This document shows, in pieces, positions 57,403-64,000 of a stretch of DNA of 64,000 bases. A program made the position numbers and the translations under genes. Position 1 is the stretch's first letter, and each line of letters opens with the position of its first letter. Source of the stretch: an uncultured Eubacteriales bacterium. Lineage in GTDB: Bacteria > Bacillota > Clostridia > Oscillospirales > Acutalibacteraceae. The notes beneath the pieces are model-generated. The model made no database searches, was not told the DNA's origin, and saw only the letters and a program-made list of their open reading frames with translations. The stretch is from positions 186,001 through 250,000 of the forward strand of contig CAKSDI010000001.1 in NCBI GenBank assembly GCA_934445035.1, read 5' to 3'.

Positions 57403-57440
57403 TGGTTTTCATCAAAATTTTACAACTGATTAATAAAAAA

Positions 57441-57743
57441 TCAGCCACAGATACACACTGCGGCTGACTTTATTTTTTAATTGATTTATATATATTAAAT
57501 TTTCCGGTACTATAAATTATTTGTACATCGGACCCACCTATTTCTTTTATTTGATTTGATGCTTAAATCTTAAAGCTAACATTCAAATCACCTTTTAGGA
57601 TCAAATTGATTTTTCAAAATCCGGGCTTAATTACCCATGGGACTCAATCCTTTCTGAAATTACGAAACAAACTTAACTGTCCTTCGGACTCACCTCTTTC
57701 TTTTTTCTGACTTTATTATAATGCATAATGCATTATTTGTCAA
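57441..57743 (-). ncRNA. Unrecognised short transcription unit with repeated SD-like modules
   Basis: Perfect promoter on the minus strand: TTGACA (57738-57743), 17-bp spacer, TATAAT (57715-57720), with the palindrome ATAATGCATTATGCATTAT across the spacer. A terminator (CAGCCGCAG / CTGTGGCTG then TTTTTT, 57441-57471) closes a ~270-nt RNA. The RNA has no long ORF. It has four SD-like modules near 57696, 57650, 57596 and 57540 (AGGTGAGTCCGA, GGATTGAGTCCC, AAGGTGATTTGA, AGGTGGGTCCGA), 46-55 nt apart. Three can start tiny ORFs: MGN, MLALRFKHQIK and MYK. Whether it is a regulatory RNA or encodes micropeptides is open; I do not recognise a known RNA class. Confidence 0.5.
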
Positions 57744-57811
57744 GTGTTTTTTAAAAACTTTTGTGTAAATTAATTAAAAAGCTTAAATTTCCTGCTTTTT
57801 TATCTTAACTG

Positions 57812-57840
57812 TTGACTAATATAAAAATTTGGATTAAAAT
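57812..57840 (+). promoter_or_regulatory. Sigma-A promoter of the DUF1292 gene
   Basis: TTGACT and TAAAAT with a 17-bp spacer on the plus strand, divergent from the promoter of the short minus-strand unit. Confidence 0.7.
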
Positions 57841-57866
57841 ATAGTAAAACAAAAAAGGAGAAAATT

Positions 57867-58178
57867 ATGAGTGAAAATATAAATAACGAAGCGTATGATC
57901 CCGATCTTATCACATTGTCCGATGATGAGGGAAAGGAATACACATTCGAGGTATTAGACGCTATAGAAACGGACGAAAGCAGATATCTCGCTCTTTTGCC
58001 CACCTATGAGGATCCGAAAAAAATGCTTGAGGATTCGGGCGAACTCGTTATCGTCAAGGTAGAAGAGGAGGACGGCGAGGAATACTACTGCGAGATCGAA
58101 GACGACGATGAGTACGAAACTATCGCCGACGCTTTTGTAGACAGACTCGAAGATTTTTTTGAAATCGACGAAAAATAA
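57867..58178 (+). CDS. DUF1292 domain protein (YrzB-like)
   Basis: 103-residue, very acidic cytoplasmic protein. The DUF1292 pattern is clear: ITLSDDEGKEYTFEVLDAIE, YLALLP, EDSGELVIVKVEEEDGEEYYCEIEDDDEYE, then AFVDRLED. The function of the family is unknown. SD AAAGGAG precedes the ATG. The promoter of 6S RNA overlaps the end of this gene. Confidence 0.92.
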   Translation: MSENINNEAYDPDLITLSDDEGKEYTFEVLDAIETDESRYLALLPTYEDPKKMLEDSGELVIVKVEEEDGEEYYCEIEDDDEYETIADAFVDRLEDFFEIDEK

Positions 58179-58186
58179 CATATAAT
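58159..58186 (+). promoter_or_regulatory. Promoter of 6S RNA
   Basis: TTGAAA (58159-58164) and TATAAT (58181-58186), 16-bp spacer, start about 58192. The -35 lies inside the last codons of the DUF1292 gene. Confidence 0.7.
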
Positions 58187-58191
58187 ATAAT

Positions 58192-58382
58192 ATCCTGCCC
58201 TGTTCGCGAATCGATGCTGTTATAACCCTACAAGCTTTATTAAAGGAGTCAGGTTTCGGGCGGCGGGCCTGCAGACCTCCCGCGGCGGTGCCGAGTTCGG
58301 AAGAAGGGAGCGCGAAACCGTTCGACAGACATCCACCTGGATTAATTTCAGGTTATTAAAAGCCGTTACGGCAGGGCGGGAT
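58192..58382 (+). ncRNA. ssrS: 6S RNA
   Basis: About 191 nt. The ends pair as a closing stem (ATCCTGCCCT with AGGGCGGGAT). Between them the sequence follows the Firmicutes 6S pattern: GTTCGCGAAT, TTATAACCCTAC, a GC-rich hairpin region (GGGCGGCGGGCCTGCAG; CCTCCCGCGGCGG) and CCACCTGGATTAATTTCAGG. 6S RNA sequesters sigma-A RNA polymerase. The call rests on layout and recognised sequence, not on a covariance search. The lemA SD follows 11 bp after its end, so lemA may be read through from this promoter. Confidence 0.8.
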
Positions 58383-58403
58383 CTTTTAAAAGGAGAAAAC
58401 TTT

Positions 58404-58973
58404 ATGAAAAAATCCGTTAAAATCACCATTATTATAATTGCAGTTGTTGCAGCTCTGGCGCTGATCATCGGCGGCACCTACAACAGCCTTTATTCACAAA
58501 GAGAATCCGTTGAAAACGCAAGATCGGATATCTCTACGCAGATCCAGCGCAGAGCCGACCTTATCCCTAATTTCGTTAATTCCGTAAAAGGTTACACCAA
58601 ATACGAGGGCGATACCTATAAGGCTGTAACAGAGGCGAGAGCTTCTGTAGGAAACGCTAAAACCACCAAAGAGCAGCAGAATGCCAATGACGAGCTTAAC
58701 CGTGCGATAGATGTGTGGGTAAACGCGGTTACCGAAAACTATCCGGAACTTAAAGCGGACAGTCAGTTTACAGCTCTTCAGGATGAGCTTGCAGGCACAG
58801 AAAGCAGAATTGCTACTGCAAGAAAAGACTTTAACAAAACAGTCAAGGAATACAACACTTCTGTCGGAAAATTCCCTAAAAATATAATCGCTTCTATGTT
58901 CGGATTTGAAAAAGAAGCTTATTTTGAGGGTACTGCCGATTCTTCATCAGTTCCGCAGGTAAGCTTTGATTAA
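58404..58973 (+). CDS. lemA: LemA family protein
   Basis: 189 residues, one N-terminal transmembrane segment (about 6-26) and a long helical domain typical of LemA: GGTYNSLYSQRESVENARSDISTQIQRRADLIPNF is split by the family at N-S-L and R-R-A-D-L-I-P-N. SD AAAGGAG precedes the ATG. It pairs with the TPM-domain gene 2 bp later, the usual LemA-YgcG arrangement. Function of the pair in the envelope is not settled. Confidence 0.93.
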   Translation: MKKSVKITIIIIAVVAALALIIGGTYNSLYSQRESVENARSDISTQIQRRADLIPNFVNSVKGYTKYEGDTYKAVTEARASVGNAKTTKEQQNANDELNRAIDVWVNAVTENYPELKADSQFTALQDELAGTESRIATARKDFNKTVKEYNTSVGKFPKNIIASMFGFEKEAYFEGTADSSSVPQVSFD

Positions 58974-58975
58974 TT

Positions 58976-59791
58976 ATGAAGAAAAATTTTAAAAAATTCT
59001 CGGGGCTATTAGCTCTGCTCCTTGTTATCCAGGTGCTTTTCTGCTCCTGCTCGGAATCCCAAAAATATCCTGACGCCACAAAAGAATTTTTTGTAAACGA
59101 TTTTGCAAATGTTTTATCCGATTCCACCAAAAGCGAAATAATGTCCCGCTCGGCGGCGCTTTCAGAAAACGAAGAGGTTAAAGCACAGGCGGTCGTTGTA
59201 ACCGTAAAAGACACAGGCGACGAAGAGATATCCGATTATGCGCTTAATCTCGGCAGAGAGTGGGGAGTCGGCGACAGCGAAATGAATAACGGCGTTATGA
59301 TAGTCCTCGCAACAGAGCAAAGAGAAATTCAGATCTCCGTGGGATACGGACTTGAGGGCGCTATTCCCGACAGCAAGGCCGGAAGAATTATAGATACTTA
59401 CGGAATTCCGTACCTTAAAAAAGACAATTTCGACAAAGGCGTTCTTGAAATTTACCGTGCGGTAATAAACGAGATATGTATTGAATACGGGCTTGAGTAC
59501 GACGAAAGCTACACGCCTATCGATATGCTCGAATCCTCAAATTCCGACAGCGAATCATCTTATTCAAAAAAGGTGCTTATTTCGTGGGTAGCTTTAATTG
59601 CGGTTGTTGCGATAATAGTGCTGATATTCGGGAGAAACTCGATAATATTCTTCGGCGGCGGACCGCGCGGAGGCTTTTTCGGAGGCTTCGGGACAGGTTC
59701 GGGCTTCGGCAAAGGCTCCGGGGGATTTTCGGGAGGATTTTCCGGCGGAGGCGGCTCTTTCGGAGGCGGAGGAGCAGGCAGAGGATTTTAA
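58976..59791 (+). CDS. TPM-domain membrane protein (YgcG-like)
   Basis: 271 residues. Signal peptide (Cys cluster in VLFCSCSES suggests lipid modification), then a TPM domain (about 35-175: VNDFANVLSDSTKSEI, LNLGREWGVGDSEMNNGVMIVLAT, SVGYGLEGAIPD) and one transmembrane helix (about 200-218). A C-terminal Gly/Phe/Ser-rich tail ends GGGGAGRGF. Same order as YgcG-type proteins. Partner of LemA upstream. Confidence 0.92.
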   Translation: MKKNFKKFSGLLALLLVIQVLFCSCSESQKYPDATKEFFVNDFANVLSDSTKSEIMSRSAALSENEEVKAQAVVVTVKDTGDEEISDYALNLGREWGVGDSEMNNGVMIVLATEQREIQISVGYGLEGAIPDSKAGRIIDTYGIPYLKKDNFDKGVLEIYRAVINEICIEYGLEYDESYTPIDMLESSNSDSESSYSKKVLISWVALIAVVAIIVLIFGRNSIIFFGGGPRGGFFGGFGTGSGFGKGSGGFSGGFSGGGGSFGGGGAGRGF

Positions 59792-59814
59792 TTTAAAAAA
59801 TTTGTAAAAAAGTG

Positions 59815-59843
59815 TTGACAAATATAATACCTTATGATATAAT
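59815..59843 (+). promoter_or_regulatory. Strong promoter of the solitary 5S rRNA gene
   Basis: Perfect TTGACA and TATAAT with a 17-bp spacer. The transcript leader includes TTGTTG / CAACAA pairing before the mature 5S end, as in pre-5S processing stems. Confidence 0.85.
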
Positions 59844-59874
59844 CTTTTTGTTGTCCGATCAGGGCAACAAAATA

Positions 59875-59990
<116 letters not shown>

Positions 59991-59995
59991 ATTTC

Positions 59996-60028
59996 AAGAC
60001 CTGATGATTTCTCATCAGGTCTTTTTTT
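59996..60028 (+). terminator. Terminator of the 5S rRNA gene
   Basis: 11-bp perfect stem (AGACCTGATGA / TCATCAGGTCT, 4-nt loop) followed by T7, just after the mature 5S end. Confidence 0.9.
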
Positions 60029-60032
60029 GAAT

Positions 60033-60218
60033 TTATTCTTCAAAGAATTCGTTTTCTTTCGGCAGCCCCTGCGCTATATGCGGAAATTCGTTATCCGATT
60101 CGGCGGTAGGCTGAATATTATAAGTGCCGTACTTATTTAAAAGGTCGAACACATCGTGCGGCTGACCGTGCACCGCTGTGGAAGACGGAGTTAACCTTAT
60201 TTTCTTTCTTTTTTTCAT
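60033..60218 (-). CDS. Small conserved-looking protein of unknown function
   Basis: 61 residues with a basic N terminus (MKKRKKIRL), a middle segment HDVFDLLNKYGTYNIQPTAESDN and a C-terminal stretch rich in Glu (GLPKENEFFEE). No signal peptide or helix. SD GGGGTG precedes the ATG. The gene is convergent to 5S rRNA and divergent from queH. I cannot name a family. Confidence 0.65.
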   Translation of the reverse strand: MKKRKKIRLTPSSTAVHGQPHDVFDLLNKYGTYNIQPTAESDNEFPHIAQGLPKENEFFEE

Positions 60219-60276
60219 ATTTTCACCCCTATATTATTATTTCCTATAAGAAAATTTATAATCTTTTGGAGGAAAA

Positions 60277-60915
60277 ATGGCTGTAAATTACCAAATCGTT
60301 TTAGACGAAACTTTAAAAAGCTTAAATCGCACGCCATCATTGCTGCTTCACAGCTGCTGTGCGCCGTGTTCAAGCTATGTGCTTGAATATTTAAGCGAAT
60401 ATTTTAATATAACGGTGCTCTATTATAACCCGAATATTTCTTCATCCGAGGAATACGAAAAAAGGGCGAACGAGCTTAAAAGACTTGTATCCTTAATGCA
60501 ATTTAAAAATCCCGTGAAAGTGCAGATTCTGCCCTTTACACCGGAAGATTATAATGATATAAAAAAATTGAGGCAAAACGACCGCGAGGGCGGCGAGGCC
60601 TGCTTTAAGTGCTATGAGCTAAGACTTGATAAAACGGCAAAGACGGCAAAAGAGCAGGGATTTGACTATTTTACGACCACTCTTTCGATCTCGCCGCTTA
60701 AAAATTCGCAGAAATTAAACGAAATAGGAAAAAAACTCGCTGAAAATTATAAAGTGAATTATTTATTTTCGGATTTCAAGAAAAAAGACGGTTTTAAGCG
60801 CTCGGTCATTCTTTCTGAAAAATATTCTCTTTACAGGCAGAATTACTGCGGCTGCGAATTTTCAAAAAAAGAGGCAATTTTAAGAGAAAAAAACTGTGAC
60901 AGTGCTTTGACATAA
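60277..60915 (+). CDS. queH: Epoxyqueuosine reductase QueH
   Basis: Last step of queuosine synthesis in tRNA (an alternative to QueG). 212 residues with the cysteine pairs that bind the iron-sulfur and extra metal: LLHSCCAPCSS at the N terminus, CFKCYELRL in the middle and YCGCEFS near the C terminus. Start ATG 60277, SD GGAGG. Together with the QueT-family gene at 47394 this suggests a complete interest in queuosine; other que genes are not in the window. Confidence 0.93.
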   Translation: MAVNYQIVLDETLKSLNRTPSLLLHSCCAPCSSYVLEYLSEYFNITVLYYNPNISSSEEYEKRANELKRLVSLMQFKNPVKVQILPFTPEDYNDIKKLRQNDREGGEACFKCYELRLDKTAKTAKEQGFDYFTTTLSISPLKNSQKLNEIGKKLAENYKVNYLFSDFKKKDGFKRSVILSEKYSLYRQNYCGCEFSKKEAILREKNCDSALT

Positions 60916-60969
60916 GCACAATGATATGATATAATTATTTTTAATAATGTTGATATCGGAGGAAGTAAA

Positions 60970-62283
60970 TTGTTAGATATTAAATTTATTTGCGAAAATC
61001 AGGATCTGGTAAAAGAAAACATAAAGAAAAAATTCGAGGATTCAAAGCTTGAGCTTGTTGACGAAATAGTTAAGCTCTACTCCGAAAAATGCGAGGCAAA
61101 CAGCAGAGCGAACGAGCTTAGAGCCAACCGAAATAAAATAAGCCGCGAAATCGGCGTTTTAATGGGGCAGGGCAAAAAAGAAGAAGCCGAGGAAATGAAA
61201 CAGCTTGTATCAAAGCAGGCGGCGGAATTAAAAGAGCTTGAAACAAAAGAAGAAGAGCTCGACAAAAAAGTTAAAGAAATTCAGATGAAGATCCCGAATA
61301 TAGTTGATAAAAGCGTTCCTGTAGGAAAAGACGACAGCGAAAACGTGGAAGTCAAGCAGTTCGGCGAGCAGACTAACCCTGATTTTGAAATTCCTTATCA
61401 CACCGATATTATGGCGCTTTTTAACGGCATTGATAAAGACGCCGCCGGAAGAGTTGCAGGCGAAGGATTTTATTATCTTATGGGCGATATCGCGAGAATG
61501 CACTCGGCAGTTACAGCTTATGCCAGAGATTTTATGATAAATAAAGGGTTTACTTACTGCATTCCTCCTTTTATGATAAGAAGCAAGGTCGTAACAGGTG
61601 TTATGAGCTTTGAGGAAATGGACGCGATGATGTATAAAATAGAGGGCGAAGACCTCTATCTTATAGGCACCTCCGAGCATTCGATGATCGGTAAATTTAT
61701 CGATACGATCACTCCCGAAGAGTCGCTCCCTCTTACCCTTACAAGTTATTCTCCTTGTTTCAGAAAAGAAAAAGGCGCGCACGGAATAGAAGAGCGCGGA
61801 ATTTACAGAATTCATCAGTTTGAAAAGCAGGAAATGATAGTTATCTGTAAGCCCGAAGAGAGTATGCAGTGGTTTGATAAAATGTGGAGCTATTCTGTTG
61901 AGCTTTTCAGAAGTCTTGATATCCCTGTAAGAACGCTCGAATGCTGCACAGGCGATCTTGCCGATCTTAAAGTCAAATCCTATGATGTTGAGGCATGGAG
62001 CCCGAAACAGAAGAAATACTTTGAAGTTTGCTCCTGCTCTAACTTAGGCGACGCGCAGGCAAGAAGACTCGGCATAAAAGTCCGCAAAGAGGACGGATCT
62101 AAATATCTTGCCCACACTCTTAACAACACCGTTGTAGCGCCTCCGAGAATGCTTATAGCACTTCTCGAAAACAACCTTTGCTTTGACGGCGAGTATTACA
62201 GCGTAAAGATCCCCGAGGCTTTAAGACCTTATATGGGCGGAACAAAAGAAATCAAAGCACTTAAAAAATACGAAACAAAATAA
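60970..62283 (+). CDS. serS: Seryl-tRNA synthetase
   Basis: Class II synthetase charging tRNA-Ser (and tRNA-Sec). 437 residues: N-terminal coiled-coil arm (about 1-110) that binds the long variable arm, then the catalytic core with TSEHSMIG, FRKEKGAHGIEERGIYRIHQFEK (motif 2, in two parts) and motif 3 APPRMLIALLENN. It starts with TTG 60970, 7 nt after SD GGAGG; no ATG is nearby. A terminator follows. Length is typical. Confidence 0.96.
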   Translation: MLDIKFICENQDLVKENIKKKFEDSKLELVDEIVKLYSEKCEANSRANELRANRNKISREIGVLMGQGKKEEAEEMKQLVSKQAAELKELETKEEELDKKVKEIQMKIPNIVDKSVPVGKDDSENVEVKQFGEQTNPDFEIPYHTDIMALFNGIDKDAAGRVAGEGFYYLMGDIARMHSAVTAYARDFMINKGFTYCIPPFMIRSKVVTGVMSFEEMDAMMYKIEGEDLYLIGTSEHSMIGKFIDTITPEESLPLTLTSYSPCFRKEKGAHGIEERGIYRIHQFEKQEMIVICKPEESMQWFDKMWSYSVELFRSLDIPVRTLECCTGDLADLKVKSYDVEAWSPKQKKYFEVCSCSNLGDAQARRLGIKVRKEDGSKYLAHTLNNTVVAPPRMLIALLENNLCFDGEYYSVKIPEALRPYMGGTKEIKALKKYETK

Positions 62284-62293
62284 TAATTTTTCT

Positions 62294-62318
62294 GCCTGCA
62301 ATTTTTTGCAGGCTTTTT
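62294..62318 (+). terminator. Terminator of serS
   Basis: 8-bp perfect stem (GCCTGCAA / TTGCAGGC, 4-nt loop) followed by T5. Confidence 0.85.
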
Positions 62319-62333
62319 GAGCTTTAGAGGTGA

Positions 62334-63080
62334 ATGATCTTGAAAAATAAAAAAGCCCTGAATATAATTCTGATGATAATTTCAGGTATTCTTTTTTTAG
62401 GCGCAACGGCGATACTCGTAATTCAGCTGATACCTAAAAAGAATACTTATAAAAAATATAAGGACTCGGTTTCTTCCGCGCAAAAAGCGGATAATCCGGT
62501 CAATTTTGCGCAGCTTAAAAATCAGAATCCCGATGTTGTGGGGTGGATAACGATTCCGGGGACTACTATCGATTACCCGATACTTCAAAGCGGCGACGAT
62601 ACTGAGGAAAACTTTTATTTAAACCACGATCTTGAAAGGAAATATAAATTTGCCGGCAGCGTTTATATTCAAAGGTGCAATAATTCCGAATTCAAGGATA
62701 AAAACACGGTGATCTACGGGCACGACCTGGCGGACGGCACAATGTTTACCCCTTTAAGAAAATACCGCAAAGCCGATTTTTTCAATGAAAACGATACTAT
62801 AACGCTCTATAGCCCCGGCCATATTTTAACCTATAAAATATTTTCCGCTTTTGTGTATGACGACAGGCATATAATAAATTCCTTTGATTTTTCAACGGAA
62901 GAGGGCTATTCCGATTTTTTGGAAGAATGCACAAATCCGAAAACTCTTGCTAAAAATGTCAGGAGCGATATAAGCGTTACGACTAAGGATAAAATAATAA
63001 CTCTCAGCACCTGCACCGATAATCCTACCGAGAGATATCTTGTTTGCGCGGTGCTTACAAACGATACTCAAACAAAGTAA
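62334..63080 (+). CDS. srtB: Class B sortase
   Basis: Transpeptidase that attaches surface proteins to the cell wall. 248 residues: N-terminal transmembrane segment (about 10-30), then the sortase B fold with catalytic His in VIYGHD, Cys in the TLSTCT motif and Arg in ERYLVCA. The loop GWITIPGTTIDYPILQS is typical of class B. The start could be ATG 62334 (SD only 3 nt away) or TTG 62340 (9 nt). A protein with an SPKTG signal, a class B type motif, is encoded at 29122-30372. The class B enzyme and that substrate are a plausible pair. Confidence 0.92.
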   Translation: MILKNKKALNIILMIISGILFLGATAILVIQLIPKKNTYKKYKDSVSSAQKADNPVNFAQLKNQNPDVVGWITIPGTTIDYPILQSGDDTEENFYLNHDLERKYKFAGSVYIQRCNNSEFKDKNTVIYGHDLADGTMFTPLRKYRKADFFNENDTITLYSPGHILTYKIFSAFVYDDRHIINSFDFSTEEGYSDFLEECTNPKTLAKNVRSDISVTTKDKIITLSTCTDNPTERYLVCAVLTNDTQTK

Positions 63081-63082
63081 TT

Positions 63083-64000
63083 ATGAATACCTTAAAAAAA
63101 TTCGCGGTCTATTATAAACCGCATAAAAAAATGTTCGCGCTTGATATGACGGCGTCGTTTTTCATATCCGTGATAGGAATGGTCTATCCTATAGTCACGA
63201 ACAGAATGCTGAACGATCTTATTCCGAATAAACGAATCGGACTTATCGTGTTTGCAGGTCTTACGGTTTTATTGCTATATCTTATCAGAATGTTTCTTGA
63301 ATACTTTGTTCAGTATTACGGACATATGATAGGCACTAAAATGCAGGCGCAGATGAGAAGAGATATGTTTAAAAAACTTGAAAGTCTTCCCTATTCTTAT
63401 TTTGATAAGAATGAAACGGGGCAGATCTTATCAAGAATAACCCACGATCTTTTCGATATAGCGGAGCTTGCTCATCACGGCCCCGAAAACATAATAATTT
63501 CCTCGCTTACTGTGATAGGCTCTTTTATCTATCTTTGCACGATAAATATTTATCTCACGCTTATCATTTTCGCCTGCGTGCCAATACTTATAGGTATTTC
63601 TTCCTATTGCAGAAAGCAAATGCGCGCGGCTTTCAGAGAAAGAAGAGTAACCACGGGAATGATAAACGCTTCTATAGAAAGCAGCATCACGGGTATCAGG
63701 ACAACCAAAGCTTTCGGCGGAAGCGAAAGGGAATATGAAAAGTTCGAAAAAAACAATATGCTTTTTGTGGAGGCATGCAGAAAAGCTTACCGCTCTATGG
63801 GAGTTTTCCATTCCACATCAAGCTTTATAACGAATGTGTTTAATGTTATAATCATTATCGCAGGCGGACTTTTTCTTTATAACGGAAAAATAAATTTCGG
63901 CGATTATACCACTTTTATAGTATCCGTCAATGTCTTTATAAACCCGGTAACGGTGCTTATCGGCTTTATGGAGCAGTTTCAAAACGGCGTGAGCGGGTTT
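63083..64000 (+). CDS. ABC exporter, transmembrane part (truncated by the window edge)
   Basis: Begins ATG 63083, 2 bp after the sortase stop. About 306 residues are visible, with hydrophobic helices and the typical exporter coupling-helix and ICL sequence (YFDKNETGQILSRITHDL). This is the membrane domain of a fused half-transporter of the MsbA/multidrug type; the ATP-binding domain lies beyond the edge. Overlap with the sortase operon suggests export to the envelope, but lipid, peptide or drug substrate is unknown. Confidence 0.88.
   Translation, partial: MNTLKKFAVYYKPHKKMFALDMTASFFISVIGMVYPIVTNRMLNDLIPNKRIGLIVFAGLTVLLLYLIRMFLEYFVQYYGHMIGTKMQAQMRRDMFKKLESLPYSYFDKNETGQILSRITHDLFDIAELAHHGPENIIISSLTVIGSFIYLCTINIYLTLIIFACVPILIGISSYCRKQMRAAFRERRVTTGMINASIESSITGIRTTKAFGGSEREYEKFEKNNMLFVEACRKAYRSMGVFHSTSSFITNVFNVIIIIAGGLFLYNGKINFGDYTTFIVSVNVFINPVTVLIGFMEQFQNGVSGF

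Noticed and set aside
57150..57440. Protein-coding gene in the gap after the ABC operon
   Set aside because: No frame is open for more than ~40 codons with an SD; the region is filled by inverted repeats.
63535..63738. Internal ORF within the ABC exporter
   Set aside because: Out-of-frame shadow of the exporter without SD.

Overview
The window looks like chromosomal DNA of a low-GC, Gram-positive, probably spore-forming anaerobe of the Clostridia (Oscillospirales/Eubacteriales type). The evidence is a PolC-type replicative polymerase, the pyrH-frr-uppS-cdsA-dxr-rseP-ispG-polC gene order, Rex and PerR regulators, a reverse rubrerythrin, a BofA-like sporulation protein, a T-box leader, a class B sortase and lipobox lipoproteins. 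Start codons are often GTG or TTG behind strong Shine-Dalgarno (SD) sequences. Most promoters read as TTGACA/TTGAAA-17 bp-TATAAT.

Layout. 1-7.4 kb (minus): valS (cut by the edge), a topoisomerase IV-like A/B pair, and an M23 cell-wall peptidase with a WalR-type box downstream of its promoter. 7.4-17.4 kb (minus): a nucleotide, translation, isoprenoid, envelope and replication operon from pyrH to polC. This PolC has no proofreading exonuclease domain. 17.6-25.2 kb: accessory region with three paralogous lipoprotein genes (the third broken by two homopolymer indels), a ~700-bp duplicated gene block, small membrane proteins, a GH-like TIM-barrel + Ig-like (BIG2) gene pair without signal peptides, and bofA. 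25.2-30.4 kb: two copies of a 274-bp MITE, a TrpXYZ-like ABC transporter behind a T-box whose specifier reads UAC (Tyr), and a sortase-anchored surface protein whose cationic tail was removed by one MITE.

30.9-36.9 kb: a ~6-kb integrative mobilizable element. It carries a tyrosine integrase, a MobV relaxase and unknown cargo. It sits in the 3' end of the rubrerythrin gene and supplies a replacement 3' end; the displaced host 3' end remains at the far junction. 36.8-49.7 kb: rubrerythrin-perR, divergent rex, pgeF, a CpsBCD phosphoregulatory set, rqcH, trmK, yhaM, purA, a QueT-like gene, rnhA, autoregulated lexA, and a TSUP transporter split into two half genes. 49.9-57.1 kb (plus): alpha/beta hydrolase, membrane-anchored MurF-like ligase, Ddl, a CDF metal transporter, and a polar amino acid ABC operon.

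57.1-64 kb: a 750-bp gene-free stretch with an inverted repeat and an independent ~270-nt minus-strand transcription unit. That unit has a consensus promoter with a palindrome in its spacer, four SD-like modules spaced ~50 nt, tiny ORFs and a terminator. It matches no gene family I recognise and is the best candidate for something undescribed. After it come a DUF1292 gene, 6S RNA, lemA, a TPM-domain gene, a solitary 5S rRNA gene, queH, serS, a class B sortase and a truncated ABC exporter. The sortase and the SPKTG surface protein at 29.1-30.4 kb are a plausible enzyme-substrate pair.
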